Source: Alphaproteobacteria bacterium (GTDB taxonomy: Bacteria > Pseudomonadota > Alphaproteobacteria > UBA6615). Taken from it: DNA of 8,056 bases. The notes under the pieces were generated by a model, which had not been told where the DNA came from, searched no databases, and saw nothing but the letters and a program-made list of their open reading frames with translations. Position numbers and translations under genes: made by a program. Each line of letters starts with the position of its first letter. The stretch's first letter is position 1. Shown here piece by piece: positions 1-6,055 of the stretch. Where the stretch lies: the NCBI GenBank assembly GCA_030831135.1, contig JAURLR010000039.1, forward strand, positions 1 to 8,056, in the 5' to 3' direction.

Positions 1-1225
1 CCGCTTTTGCCGCCACCGCCGGTTCCACGATTGCACCCGACCCAATCAACCCTTCGATCTCGTCCGCAGCGAAGCCGAACTCGGCCAGAACCTCGCGGGA
101 GTGCTCTCCCAGAAGCGGTGCGCCGCGCCGGATCGAGGTCGGATCGGCCGAATATTTGACCGGATGGGCAATCACGCTGTGCTCCCCACCCGTGCCCGCC
201 GGTACTTTTGCGATCATGCCGCGGGCAATGGTGTGCGGATCTTCGGACATTTCCTTGACGTCATAGACCGGGCCGGCCGGCACGCCGGCGGCTTCCAGTT
301 TCTCGAGCCACGCGGCTGTGGTGCGATGGCTGAGGATTTCGGTCAGCGTCTCGACCAGTGCGTCCAGATTGGTCATCCGCGAATTGCTGGTCTCGAAGCG
401 CGGGTCTTCGGCCAGATGGGGTGACTCGATAGCTTCGACGAATTTCAGCCAGGTGCTCTGGTTGGCTGCGCCGACGACCAGCGAGGTGTCCTTGGTCGGG
501 AAGGCCTGATAGGGCGCCGAGAGCGGATGGGCCGACCCCATGGGCTGGGGTATTTCACCGGTCGCATGATAAATCGCGGTCTGCCAGAAGGTGTGCAGGA
601 TCCCGGCTTCATAAAGCGAGGAATCCACATACTGGCCCTGTCCGGTTTCATATCGGCTGACCACCGCCCCCAGAATCCCGGTCGCCGAGAGGATACCCGC
701 CGTGATGTCCGTGATCGGCGCGCCGACCTTGATCGGCGGGCGCCCCGGCGCCTCCCCGGTGATGCTCATGATGCCCGACATGCCTTGCGTGATCAGGTCG
801 AACCCGCCGCGTTCGGCATAGGGGCCGGTGCGGCCAAAGCCGGACACCGAACAATAGATCAGGCGCGGATTGACCTTGTGCATCTCCTCCCAGCCGATTC
901 CGAAATGCTCCATCGCCCCCTTGCGGTAGTTCTCGATGAAGACATCGGCCTGGGCGATGATCCTGTGCAGCGCTGCCCGGCCCTCCTCGGACTTGGTGTT
1001 CACAGCCAGACCGCGCTTGTTCCGGTTCATCATCGCAAAAGCAGCCGAATCCCCGTCCGTGCTTTCCCCGAACCGCCGCGTGTCATCCCCGCCGGGCACG
1101 CGCTCGACCTTGATGACATCGGCCCCCATATCCGCGAGCATCTGCCCGCAGGTCGGGGCTGCCATGATGTGGCTCATCTCGATAACCTTGAGGCCGTGCA
1201 GCAGGCCGGTGTTCGCATTCGTCAT
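1..1225 (-). CDS. Class III (CaiB/BaiF family) CoA-transferase, C-terminal end beyond the left edge
   Basis: Cytoplasmic enzyme expected to move CoA between an acyl-CoA donor and a carboxylic acid, activating an acid for catabolism. The reading frame starts at ATG 1225 (MTNANTGLLHGLKVIEMSH) and stays open for 408 codons to the window edge. The start is supported by GAGGGA at 1238-1233, seven bases upstream. The N-terminal Rossmann part shows the family signature 'ADMGADVIKVERVPGGDDTR' at residues 31-50, then 'MMNRNKRGLAVN' at 65-76. The expected catalytic aspartate is D143 in 'RGGFDLITQGMSG', the position of the Asp in formyl-CoA transferase and alpha-methylacyl-CoA racemase. Family members are usually about 390-410 residues, so only a few residues should be missing. 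It lies downstream of the crotonase gene on the same strand, which fits an acyl-CoA pathway. The racemase branch of the family is the main alternative. The substrate cannot be read from sequence. Confidence 0.93.
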   Translation of the reverse strand, partial: MTNANTGLLHGLKVIEMSHIMAAPTCGQMLADMGADVIKVERVPGGDDTRRFGESTDGDSAAFAMMNRNKRGLAVNTKSEEGRAALHRIIAQADVFIENYRKGAMEHFGIGWEEMHKVNPRLIYCSVSGFGRTGPYAERGGFDLITQGMSGIMSITGEAPGRPPIKVGAPITDITAGILSATGILGAVVSRYETGQGQYVDSSLYEAGILHTFWQTAIYHATGEIPQPMGSAHPLSAPYQAFPTKDTSLVVGAANQSTWLKFVEAIESPHLAEDPRFETSNSRMTNLDALVETLTEILSHRTTAAWLEKLEAAGVPAGPVYDVKEMSEDPHTIARGMIAKVPAGTGGEHSVIAHPVKYSADPTSIRRGAPLLGEHSREVLAEFGFAADEIEGLIGSGAIVEPAVAAKA

Positions 1226-1248
1226 AGTCTCGTCCCTCTGATTCTGAT

Positions 1249-1318
1249 CACATCCTCATCCTGCGCTTGTCGAAGAAGAGGATGTGGAACCTCAAACTTC
1301 GACAAGCTCAGCATGAGG
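1249..1318. repeat. Palindromic intergenic repeat (REP-like, alphaproteobacterial type)
   Basis: Two arms of 22 bases, 1254-1275 and 1297-1318, are inverted copies matching at 20 of 22 positions; the core is CTTCGACAAGC / GCTTGTCGAAG. A second, alternative hairpin is nested in it: CACATCCTC at 1249-1257 pairs perfectly with GAGGATGTG at 1278-1286. The element fills most of the gap between the crotonase stop (1329) and the CoA-transferase ribosome binding site. From memory, closely similar palindromes (CCTCATCCTGAGCTTGTCGAAG type) are scattered between genes in many alphaproteobacteria; the genome-wide copy number here is not visible. In the mRNA it would fold just after the crotonase stop, so it could modulate read-through or stabilise upstream message. 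There is no T-tract for a classical terminator. Confidence 0.8.
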
Positions 1319-1328
1319 CACGTGTTCC

Positions 1329-2132
1329 TTAGCGTCCCTCGAACTCGGGTTTTTCCTTGGCCAGAAAGGCCCGGAACCCGGTGTTGAAATCCTCGGTGTC
1401 GAAACAGGCAAAGCCTTCGGCCTGCTCGACCTCACTCAGGGGCGGCCCACCGGCCAGCACCCGATCCACAAACTTCTTGTGCCAGCGATTGACCAGCGGT
1501 GCCCCATCGGCGATGCGGCGTGCGGTTTTATAGGTTTCTTCCTCGACCGCGTCATCCGCCACGACCCGGTTCACCAGACCTTTCTCCTTTGCTTCTGCGG
1601 CACCAAACACCCGCGCCTCATAGAGAATTTCCAGTGCAACCGACCGCCCCACCAGCCCGACCAGCGCTTCGACCTCAGGGTACGCCATCACCAGCCCGAG
1701 GCGGTTGATCGGCACACCGAAACGCGAACCTTCACCGCAGATGCGCAAGTCGCACATCAACGCGATTTCCAGCGCGCCCCCGACGCACAACCCCTTGATC
1801 AGGGCAATCACCGGGTGCGGACAATCGCGGATCGCATGCATCGCGTTGTGCATCAGCCCGCCATATTCGGCCGCCTGGATCGAATTGGACCGTTCGGTTT
1901 CGAACTCGGAGATATCCGCGCCCGGCCCCATCGCCTTGTCGCCCGCACCACGCAGCACAACACATCGCACGGATTCATCGAGACTGAGATCATGCATCAC
2001 CGTCCCGATCCGTGCCCACATCGCCTTGTTCAGCGCATTGAGCTTCTCGGGCCGGTTCAGCACGACGGTGGCAATATCCCCCTCACGCTGGACCAGAACA
2101 ACTTCGCCATCACTGGTAGTGGCTTCACTCAT
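1329..2132 (-). CDS. Crotonase-fold protein (enoyl-CoA hydratase/isomerase family)
   Basis: A 267-residue cytoplasmic protein of normal crotonase length, expected to act on an acyl-CoA thioester. Motifs: N-terminal 'VVLNRPEKLNALN' (23-35), first oxyanion-hole loop 'GPGADISEF' (69-77), second oxyanion-hole region 'KGLCVGGALEIALMCD' (113-128), and a typical C-terminal 'TEDFNTGFRAFLAKEKPEFEGR'. E122 occupies the place of the first hydratase glutamate (E144 in rat mitochondrial hydratase). The second (E164) is replaced by I142 in 'FGVPINRLGL', and the usual glycine-rich turn after it reads 'MAYPEVEAL', so simple enoyl-CoA hydration is doubtful. An isomerase, hydrolase or other crotonase reaction is possible. 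I chose ATG 2132 because GGGGA at 2142-2138 sits five bases before it; ATG 2138 would add two residues with the G-run directly adjacent. It probably shares a transcript with the downstream CoA-transferase. Confidence 0.92.
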   Translation of the reverse strand: MSEATTSDGEVVLVQREGDIATVVLNRPEKLNALNKAMWARIGTVMHDLSLDESVRCVVLRGAGDKAMGPGADISEFETERSNSIQAAEYGGLMHNAMHAIRDCPHPVIALIKGLCVGGALEIALMCDLRICGEGSRFGVPINRLGLVMAYPEVEALVGLVGRSVALEILYEARVFGAAEAKEKGLVNRVVADDAVEEETYKTARRIADGAPLVNRWHKKFVDRVLAGGPPLSEVEQAEGFACFDTEDFNTGFRAFLAKEKPEFEGR

Positions 2133-2261
2133 GAACATCCCCAGAATTTGTTTGCTGGCCCGGCCAGCGTCTTTTGTCTGTCTTGGCGCAACAGTATAGT
2201 GCGGCCCATGAAAGAACGTGCGCCTTGTGAAAACAAGGGCCCAAAAAAATGGAGAGAGAGC
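2133..2261. promoter_or_regulatory. Divergent intergenic region with candidate promoter and dyad
   Basis: These 129 bp separate the crotonase gene (leftward) from the deacetylase gene (rightward), so both promoters should lie here. AGTATAGT at 2193-2200 gives a -10-like hexamer on each strand: TATAGT rightward and TATACT leftward. For rightward transcription, TTGTCT at 2174-2179 is a possible -35, but the 15-bp spacer is short. No convincing leftward -35 is seen. A perfect 7-bp dyad with a one-base centre (GCTGGCC-C-GGCCAGC, 2154-2168) lies in the crotonase leader and just before the candidate -35, where a repressor could affect both directions. All of this comes from inspection only; no regulator gene is in the window. 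Confidence 0.35.
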
Positions 2262-3188
2262 ATGAAAGGCATGATGCCGGGCGACCGCCTGACATTTGAA
2301 CCAATCACCGACCGCAAGCCGCTGGTCCTTCCCGATGGAGCCAAGATGGTTCTCTGGCCGATTCTGGCTCTGGAAGTCTGGGATATCGTGCGGGCCATGG
2401 CGCGCATGGTCATCCCGCCGCCCCAGGGAATCCCGATGATTCCCGATCATCCGAACTGGAGCTGGCACGAATACGGCATGCGGGTCGGCTTCTGGCGCAT
2501 CAAGTCCATGCTCGACGATCTGGGTGTCCGCCCGACGGTTACCCTGAACGCGCGGACCATCGAGGATTATCCGCGCGCCGCCGAAGCGGTGCTGGATGCG
2601 GGATGGGAATTCAATGCCCATTCCTATGAACAGATGCCCATGCACAAGCTCAAAGACGAGCGCGCGGTCATCGACAAGTCGCTCAAGATCATTGGCGACT
2701 TCTGCGGCAAGACCCCGCGCGGCTGGTTCGGCCCGGGCCTGACCCAGACCTATCAGACGATCGACCATCTGGCCGAAGCGGGCGTCGAGTATATCGGGGA
2801 CTGGGTTCTGGACGACCAGCCGGTGCGGCTGAAAACCACCAGCGGCAAGCCGATGGTTGCCCTGCCCTACAACTACGAACTCCATGACATCGTGATGATG
2901 GCGATCCAGCATCACCCGTCCGAGGTCTTCAAGAACCGGTCGCTCGATTATTTCGAGACGATCTATGCCGAAAGCCACGAGCACACCCGCATCATGGCTG
3001 TCGCCATGCACCCCTATCTTTCGGGCTCCCCCCACCGGATCAAGTATGTCCGGGAAACCTTCGAGCACATCCTCTCCCATCCGGGCGTGGTGTGCTGGGA
3101 TGGCGAGCAGATCCTTGACTGGTTCAACGCCGAACGGCCCGCCCCCAAGCCGCGCAAGGCAAAATCGGGCAGCAAGAAAAAGAAGTAG
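2262..3188 (+). CDS. CE4/PuuE-like polysaccharide-deacetylase-fold hydrolase
   Basis: A 308-residue protein of the NodB/CE4 barrel fold, closest by pattern to the PuuE-like branch, whose founding member is a metal-independent allantoinase. Features typical of that branch are 'PNWSWHEYGMRVGFWRI' (64-80), 'TLNARTIEDYP' (94-104), 'WEFNAHSYEQMP' (115-126), 'TPRGWFGPGLTQT' (151-163), 'GDWVLDDQP' (179-187), 'LPYNYELHDI' (201-210) and 'AMHPYLSGSPHR' (248-259). The TFDDG motif and HxxxH pair of metal-dependent CE4 enzymes are absent; Q124 replaces the second His. No signal peptide is seen, so it should act in the cytoplasm, probably on a small amide or ureide rather than on cell-wall polymer. The tail after residue 291 is rich in Lys, Arg and Pro. 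ATG 2262 is chosen because GGAGAG at 2251-2256 lies five bases before it; an in-frame ATG at 2208 has no ribosome binding site. Without uricase-pathway neighbours, I do not call it allantoinase. Confidence 0.9.
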   Translation: MKGMMPGDRLTFEPITDRKPLVLPDGAKMVLWPILALEVWDIVRAMARMVIPPPQGIPMIPDHPNWSWHEYGMRVGFWRIKSMLDDLGVRPTVTLNARTIEDYPRAAEAVLDAGWEFNAHSYEQMPMHKLKDERAVIDKSLKIIGDFCGKTPRGWFGPGLTQTYQTIDHLAEAGVEYIGDWVLDDQPVRLKTTSGKPMVALPYNYELHDIVMMAIQHHPSEVFKNRSLDYFETIYAESHEHTRIMAVAMHPYLSGSPHRIKYVRETFEHILSHPGVVCWDGEQILDWFNAERPAPKPRKAKSGSKKKK

Positions 3189-3196
3189 TCGTGTCT

Positions 3197-3228
3197 GGCC
3201 GCATCCCGGATTCAACCCGGGTGCGGCC
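3197..3228 (+). terminator. Strong hairpin after the deacetylase gene
   Basis: GGCCGCATCC (3197-3206) pairs with GGGTGCGGCC (3219-3228), ten pairs including one G-U. After a C-C mismatch, two more G-C pairs close around a small loop. It begins nine bases after the deacetylase stop. No T-run follows, so it may be a weak or Rho-assisted terminator, or a stem protecting the 3' end of the deacetylase message. It could partly uncouple the deacetylase from the amidase genes that follow. Confidence 0.5.
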
Positions 3229-3284
3229 TCACTCACCAACCGCTCACGCGGCGCGTATCGAAGCCTGAAACAAGGAAAACCCCG

Positions 3285-4490
3285 ATGACCGAACCGAAAA
3301 TCCCCGCCGATCCCGTTGGCGCGTTCATGCCGCACACGATCACGGAACCCATCACGGGTTCGGGGAAAGGTCCGCTCGCGGGCAAGACCTTTGTGGTGAA
3401 GGACCAGTACCATATTGCAGGACGCAAGATTTCAAACGGCAGCCCGGACTATCTGGCCTGGTCGAGCGAACAGACCACAACCGCCCCGACCGTTCAGAAA
3501 CTGCTCGACGCGGGGGCCGATATTGTCGGCATTACGGTCTGTGACGAGTTCTACTACAGCCTGACCGGTGCGAATGCCCATTACGGCACACCCGTGAATG
3601 CGCGGGCACCCGGACGCATGCCCGGTGGATCATCCTCCGGTTCAGCTGCCGCCATGGCCGCCGAACTCTGTGATTTCGCATTGGGCTCGGACACTGGTGG
3701 CTCGGTCCGGATCCCCGGTTCGTTCTGCGGAACCTATGGCATACGGCCCAGCCTTGGCCGGGTGGACCTTTCCCATGCCCACGGGATGGCGCCCTCCTTC
3801 GACACTGCAGGCTGGTTTGCAAATGATGCCGAATTGTTCCGCAAGATCGGTACGGTCCTGCTCGACAGCGCAACCGCGCCCGGCACCCCCAAACGGATGC
3901 TGGTTCTCACCGATACCTTCGAACGCACCGACCCGATGGTGGCCGATGCGATCCAAGCCGTGATCGGCGCGGCGGCGCGTGTTCTGCCAGCAGCCGAACC
4001 GGTTCAGATCGCCGGCGACGATACGCTGGAAATCTGGTGGGACGCATTCCGGATCTTGCAGGGCGGCGAAGTCGCGCAGACAAACGGCCCCTGGGTTCGC
4101 GAGCACAACCCCGATCTCGGTCCGGGCATTCGCGAACGCTTCGCCATGGCCGACGCCATCGCGCCCGAAGAGATTCAGGCCGCAAAAGAAGTCCGGCAGC
4201 GGGTCCGCGAGCGTGTCTTCTCACTGGCCACCCCGGACACCATCCTGTGTCTTCCGACCGCTCCGGTGATCGCACCGAAAACCGATGCACCGGCCGAGGA
4301 CCTCGAGTTTTTCCGGGCCAACACCATGGCGCTGACCTGCATCGCCGGCCATACCGGTCTGCCGCAGATCACCATTCCCGCCGCCAATGTGGAAGGCTGC
4401 CCGGCGGGGCTGTCCTTCATCGGCTGGCCGGGCGGAGACGAAGCCCTGCTCGACCTCGCCGTTGCGATGCAACCCTTCTGCGTCCGTTAG
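3285..4490 (+). CDS. Amidase-signature family hydrolase, AMI1-like
   Basis: A 401-residue serine amidase that should split a carboxamide into acid and ammonia or amine. The Ser-cisSer-Lys triad is complete: K39 in 'GKTFVVKDQY', cis-Ser S116 in 'PGGSSSGSAAA', and nucleophile S140 in 'GSDTGGSVRIPGSFCG'. The 24-residue distance between the two serines is the one found in fatty acid amide hydrolase and malonamidase E2. The compact length and blocks such as 'GITVCDEFYYSLTGANAHYGTPVN' around residues 82-105 recall plant AMI1 (indole-3-acetamide hydrolase) more than GatA, so a tRNA amidotransferase subunit is unlikely; no gatB or gatC is adjacent. There is no signal peptide. AAGGA at 3272-3276 lies eight bases before ATG 3285. 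The SemiSWEET gene starts 15 bases after the stop, so the two are probably co-transcribed. The substrate is unknown; an aryl or alkyl acetamide is a guess. Confidence 0.93.
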   Translation: MTEPKIPADPVGAFMPHTITEPITGSGKGPLAGKTFVVKDQYHIAGRKISNGSPDYLAWSSEQTTTAPTVQKLLDAGADIVGITVCDEFYYSLTGANAHYGTPVNARAPGRMPGGSSSGSAAAMAAELCDFALGSDTGGSVRIPGSFCGTYGIRPSLGRVDLSHAHGMAPSFDTAGWFANDAELFRKIGTVLLDSATAPGTPKRMLVLTDTFERTDPMVADAIQAVIGAAARVLPAAEPVQIAGDDTLEIWWDAFRILQGGEVAQTNGPWVREHNPDLGPGIRERFAMADAIAPEEIQAAKEVRQRVRERVFSLATPDTILCLPTAPVIAPKTDAPAEDLEFFRANTMALTCIAGHTGLPQITIPAANVEGCPAGLSFIGWPGGDEALLDLAVAMQPFCVR

Positions 4491-4505
4491 GACAGGAACC
4501 CGACC

Positions 4506-4778
4506 ATGCTGGATTTCATTCACCCCGACGCCATTGGCGGGGTGGCGGCGGTGCTCACCACCATCGCCTTCCTGCCACAGGTCATAAAATCCTGGCGCAG
4601 CGGATCGACGCGCGATGTGTCGCTGGGCATGTTCCTGATCCTGAACACGGGGATCGTGCTCTGGCTGATCTATGGTCTGGCACTGGGCTCGCTGCCGCTC
4701 ATTCTCGCCAATGCCGTCACCCTGTTTCTGACCGGTACGATCATGTTCCTGAAGATTCGCGGCGACCGCCCGCGCTGA
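4506..4778 (+). CDS. SemiSWEET family small transporter (PQ-loop/MtN3 type)
   Basis: A 90-residue inner-membrane protein with three predicted helices (about 8-28, 42-60, 64-84), the size of bacterial SemiSWEETs. These dimerise to form a sugar uniporter. The diagnostic PQ motif is P24-Q25 in 'TTIAFLPQVIKSWRSGSTRDVS', followed by 'GIVLWLIYGLALGSLPLILANAV'. W53 and N69 are 16 residues apart, as are the substrate-contacting Trp48 and Asn64 described in the Leptospira protein. AGGAA at 4494-4498 precedes ATG 4506 by seven bases, and the amidase stop is only 15 bases upstream, so it belongs to the amidase transcript. Known members carry mono- or disaccharides; here the neighbours are hydrolases of amides and esters, so another small substrate is possible. 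Membership of the family is secure; the cargo is not. Confidence 0.93.
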   Translation: MLDFIHPDAIGGVAAVLTTIAFLPQVIKSWRSGSTRDVSLGMFLILNTGIVLWLIYGLALGSLPLILANAVTLFLTGTIMFLKIRGDRPR

Positions 4779-4837
4779 GCACAGGTTCAGACCCGGCAGC
4801 CCAGATTGCCTTGCCCTGCGCTACGGCACATACTTTG

Positions 4838-4850
4838 CCGGAAACTCCGG
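4838..4850 (+). promoter_or_regulatory. Small hairpin overlapping the serine hydrolase ribosome binding site
   Basis: CCGGA (4838-4842) and TCCGG (4846-4850) form a perfect 5-bp inverted repeat around AAC. The right arm includes the first two bases of the GGAGG Shine-Dalgarno sequence (4849-4853) of the gene starting at 4860. In RNA this could partly mask the site. A 5-bp GC-rich stem with a 3-base loop is only moderately stable and could be chance. Confidence 0.25.
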
Positions 4851-4859
4851 AGGCAGGAC

Positions 4860-6008
4860 ATGAGCATCGAGATTCACGGCGAATGCGCGCCGAAATTTGC
4901 AGCCGTTCGTGACGCGCTGGCCCGCAACTTCACCGAGTTCGAGGAAATCGGCACCGCCGTTGCCGTCTATCACGGCGGCGAAAAGGTCGTGGATCTGTGG
5001 GCGGGGTATATGGACACCGCGCGCAGGGTGCCCTGGCGCGAAGACACGCTCTGCATCATGTACTCGCTCGCCAAGAGCATGTGTGCCACCTGCGTCCATA
5101 TTCTTGCCGACCGTGGCCAGATTGACCTGGAAGCCCCGGTCGCCGCCTACTGGCCCGAATTTGCCCAGGCCGGCAAGGAAGACGTGAAAGTCCGGCACAT
5201 CCTGTCCCACAATTGCGGCGTCTGCTTCGCCGATGCGGCAGAACCCGGTAATCTCTATGACTATGAGCGCATGATCAAGGTGCTCGAACAGCAGGCGCCG
5301 GCCTGGCCGCCCGGAAGCAAGGGCGCCTACAACACGGTCAATATCGGTTACCTGCTCGGTGAAGTCGTGCGCCGCGTGACCGGAATCCCTATCCAGAAAT
5401 TTCTGCGTGAAAATGTCTGTGAGCCGCTGGGCGCCGACTACCAGATCGGAGTGCGCGAAGCCGACCTCGACCGGGTTGCGGAGCTGACCCCCAACAAGGT
5501 CGGCAACGCCATGCTCAAGGAGGGCGGTGACGGCCAGTCCAATCTCGCCCGCGCCTGGAAGCCCATGCCGGTTCCCTTTGGCACCCAGGCGCAGAACAGC
5601 CGCGAGTTCCGGCAGTCAGGAATCCCGTCCTTCGGGGGTTTCGGGGAAGCGCGCGGCATGGCCCGCATCTATGCCGCGCTGGCCAATGGGGGCGAGATCG
5701 ACGGGACCCGTATTCTCTCCCGTGCGGCGGTGGAACGGGCAACAAGCCTGCAATGGGACGAGGCCGCAGACGGCATGGCCGGGCGGCACATGCGCATGTC
5801 CATGGGATATTGGAAAAATACCCCGAAATTCGCTCCGATGGGTCCGAACCCCGAAGCCTTCGGGCATCTGGGGTCGGGCGGTGCGCGGGCAATTGCCGAT
5901 CCCGCGCGGAACCTCGCCATGTGTTTTGTCTCGAACTACCAGAGCGAAGGCATGGGTGTGGGCGTGCGAACCGAAGCGGTAGTTGACGCGGTATTCGCCA
6001 GCGTCTAG
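4860..6008 (+). CDS. Serine hydrolase of the beta-lactamase/EstB family (family VIII esterase type)
   Basis: A 382-residue protein with the serine beta-lactamase fold. The catalytic SxxK motif is S69-L-A-K72 in 'IMYSLAKSMCA'. The Tyr motif is probably Y157 in 'GSKGAYNTVNIGYLLGEV' (149-168), matching the 'PPG..YH...GWLLGE' pattern of EstB-type esterases. The KTG-equivalent is H336-L-G338 in 'FGHLGSGGARAIADP'. No signal peptide is visible, so it should act in the cytoplasm; this argues against a periplasmic beta-lactamase and for an esterase, lactonase or amide hydrolase of small molecules. The start at 4860 is fixed by an excellent GGAGG (4849-4853) six bases upstream; an in-frame ATG at 4806 lacks such a site. 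It lies 81 bp after the SemiSWEET gene and 47 bp before the MFS gene, consistent with one operon. The substrate is unknown, and family annotation alone should not be read as antibiotic resistance. Confidence 0.92.
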   Translation: MSIEIHGECAPKFAAVRDALARNFTEFEEIGTAVAVYHGGEKVVDLWAGYMDTARRVPWREDTLCIMYSLAKSMCATCVHILADRGQIDLEAPVAAYWPEFAQAGKEDVKVRHILSHNCGVCFADAAEPGNLYDYERMIKVLEQQAPAWPPGSKGAYNTVNIGYLLGEVVRRVTGIPIQKFLRENVCEPLGADYQIGVREADLDRVAELTPNKVGNAMLKEGGDGQSNLARAWKPMPVPFGTQAQNSREFRQSGIPSFGGFGEARGMARIYAALANGGEIDGTRILSRAAVERATSLQWDEAADGMAGRHMRMSMGYWKNTPKFAPMGPNPEAFGHLGSGGARAIADPARNLAMCFVSNYQSEGMGVGVRTEAVVDAVFASV

Positions 6009-6055
6009 TTGCCGGTCGATACCGTTTCGGCTCACCTGCGCCCCAAGGCCTCCCC

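Noticed and set aside
527..1387. A 286-codon plus-strand open frame opposite the CoA-transferase
   Set aside because: It is a GC-driven shadow of the well-supported minus-strand gene, with compositionally biased sequence rich in Arg, His and Pro.
1479..2261. Plus-strand extension of the deacetylase frame to 1479
   Set aside because: This part lies antisense to the crotonase gene, shows no conserved motifs and has no ribosome binding site comparable to GGAGAG at 2251.
2262..3188. Chitin or peptidoglycan deacetylase role
   Set aside because: There is no export signal and the CE4 metal-binding motifs are missing; the PuuE-like branch fits better.
3197..3228. tRNA-like look of the GC-rich stem with an ATTCAA loop
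   Set aside because: It is a single stem only; there is no acceptor, D-arm or anticodon arm around it, and the T-arm GTTCGA consensus is missing.
1329..3413. A 694-codon open frame on the minus strand starting at 3413
   Set aside because: Only the last 267 codons are crotonase. The rest runs antisense to the deacetylase gene and has no family-like sequence; the ribosome binding site at 2142-2138 marks the real start.
3285..4490. GatA subunit of the tRNA-dependent amidotransferase
   Set aside because: It is shorter than typical GatA, lacks gatB/gatC neighbours, and its sequence blocks look AMI1-like.
4037..4912. A 291-codon plus-strand frame crossing the amidase, SemiSWEET and serine hydrolase genes
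   Set aside because: It overlaps three genes with clear motifs in another frame, and its translation is Arg-rich without recognisable domains.
4860..6008. Antibiotic resistance beta-lactamase
   Set aside because: There is no signal peptide, the motif pattern is EstB-like, and the setting is metabolic; resistance is not supported.
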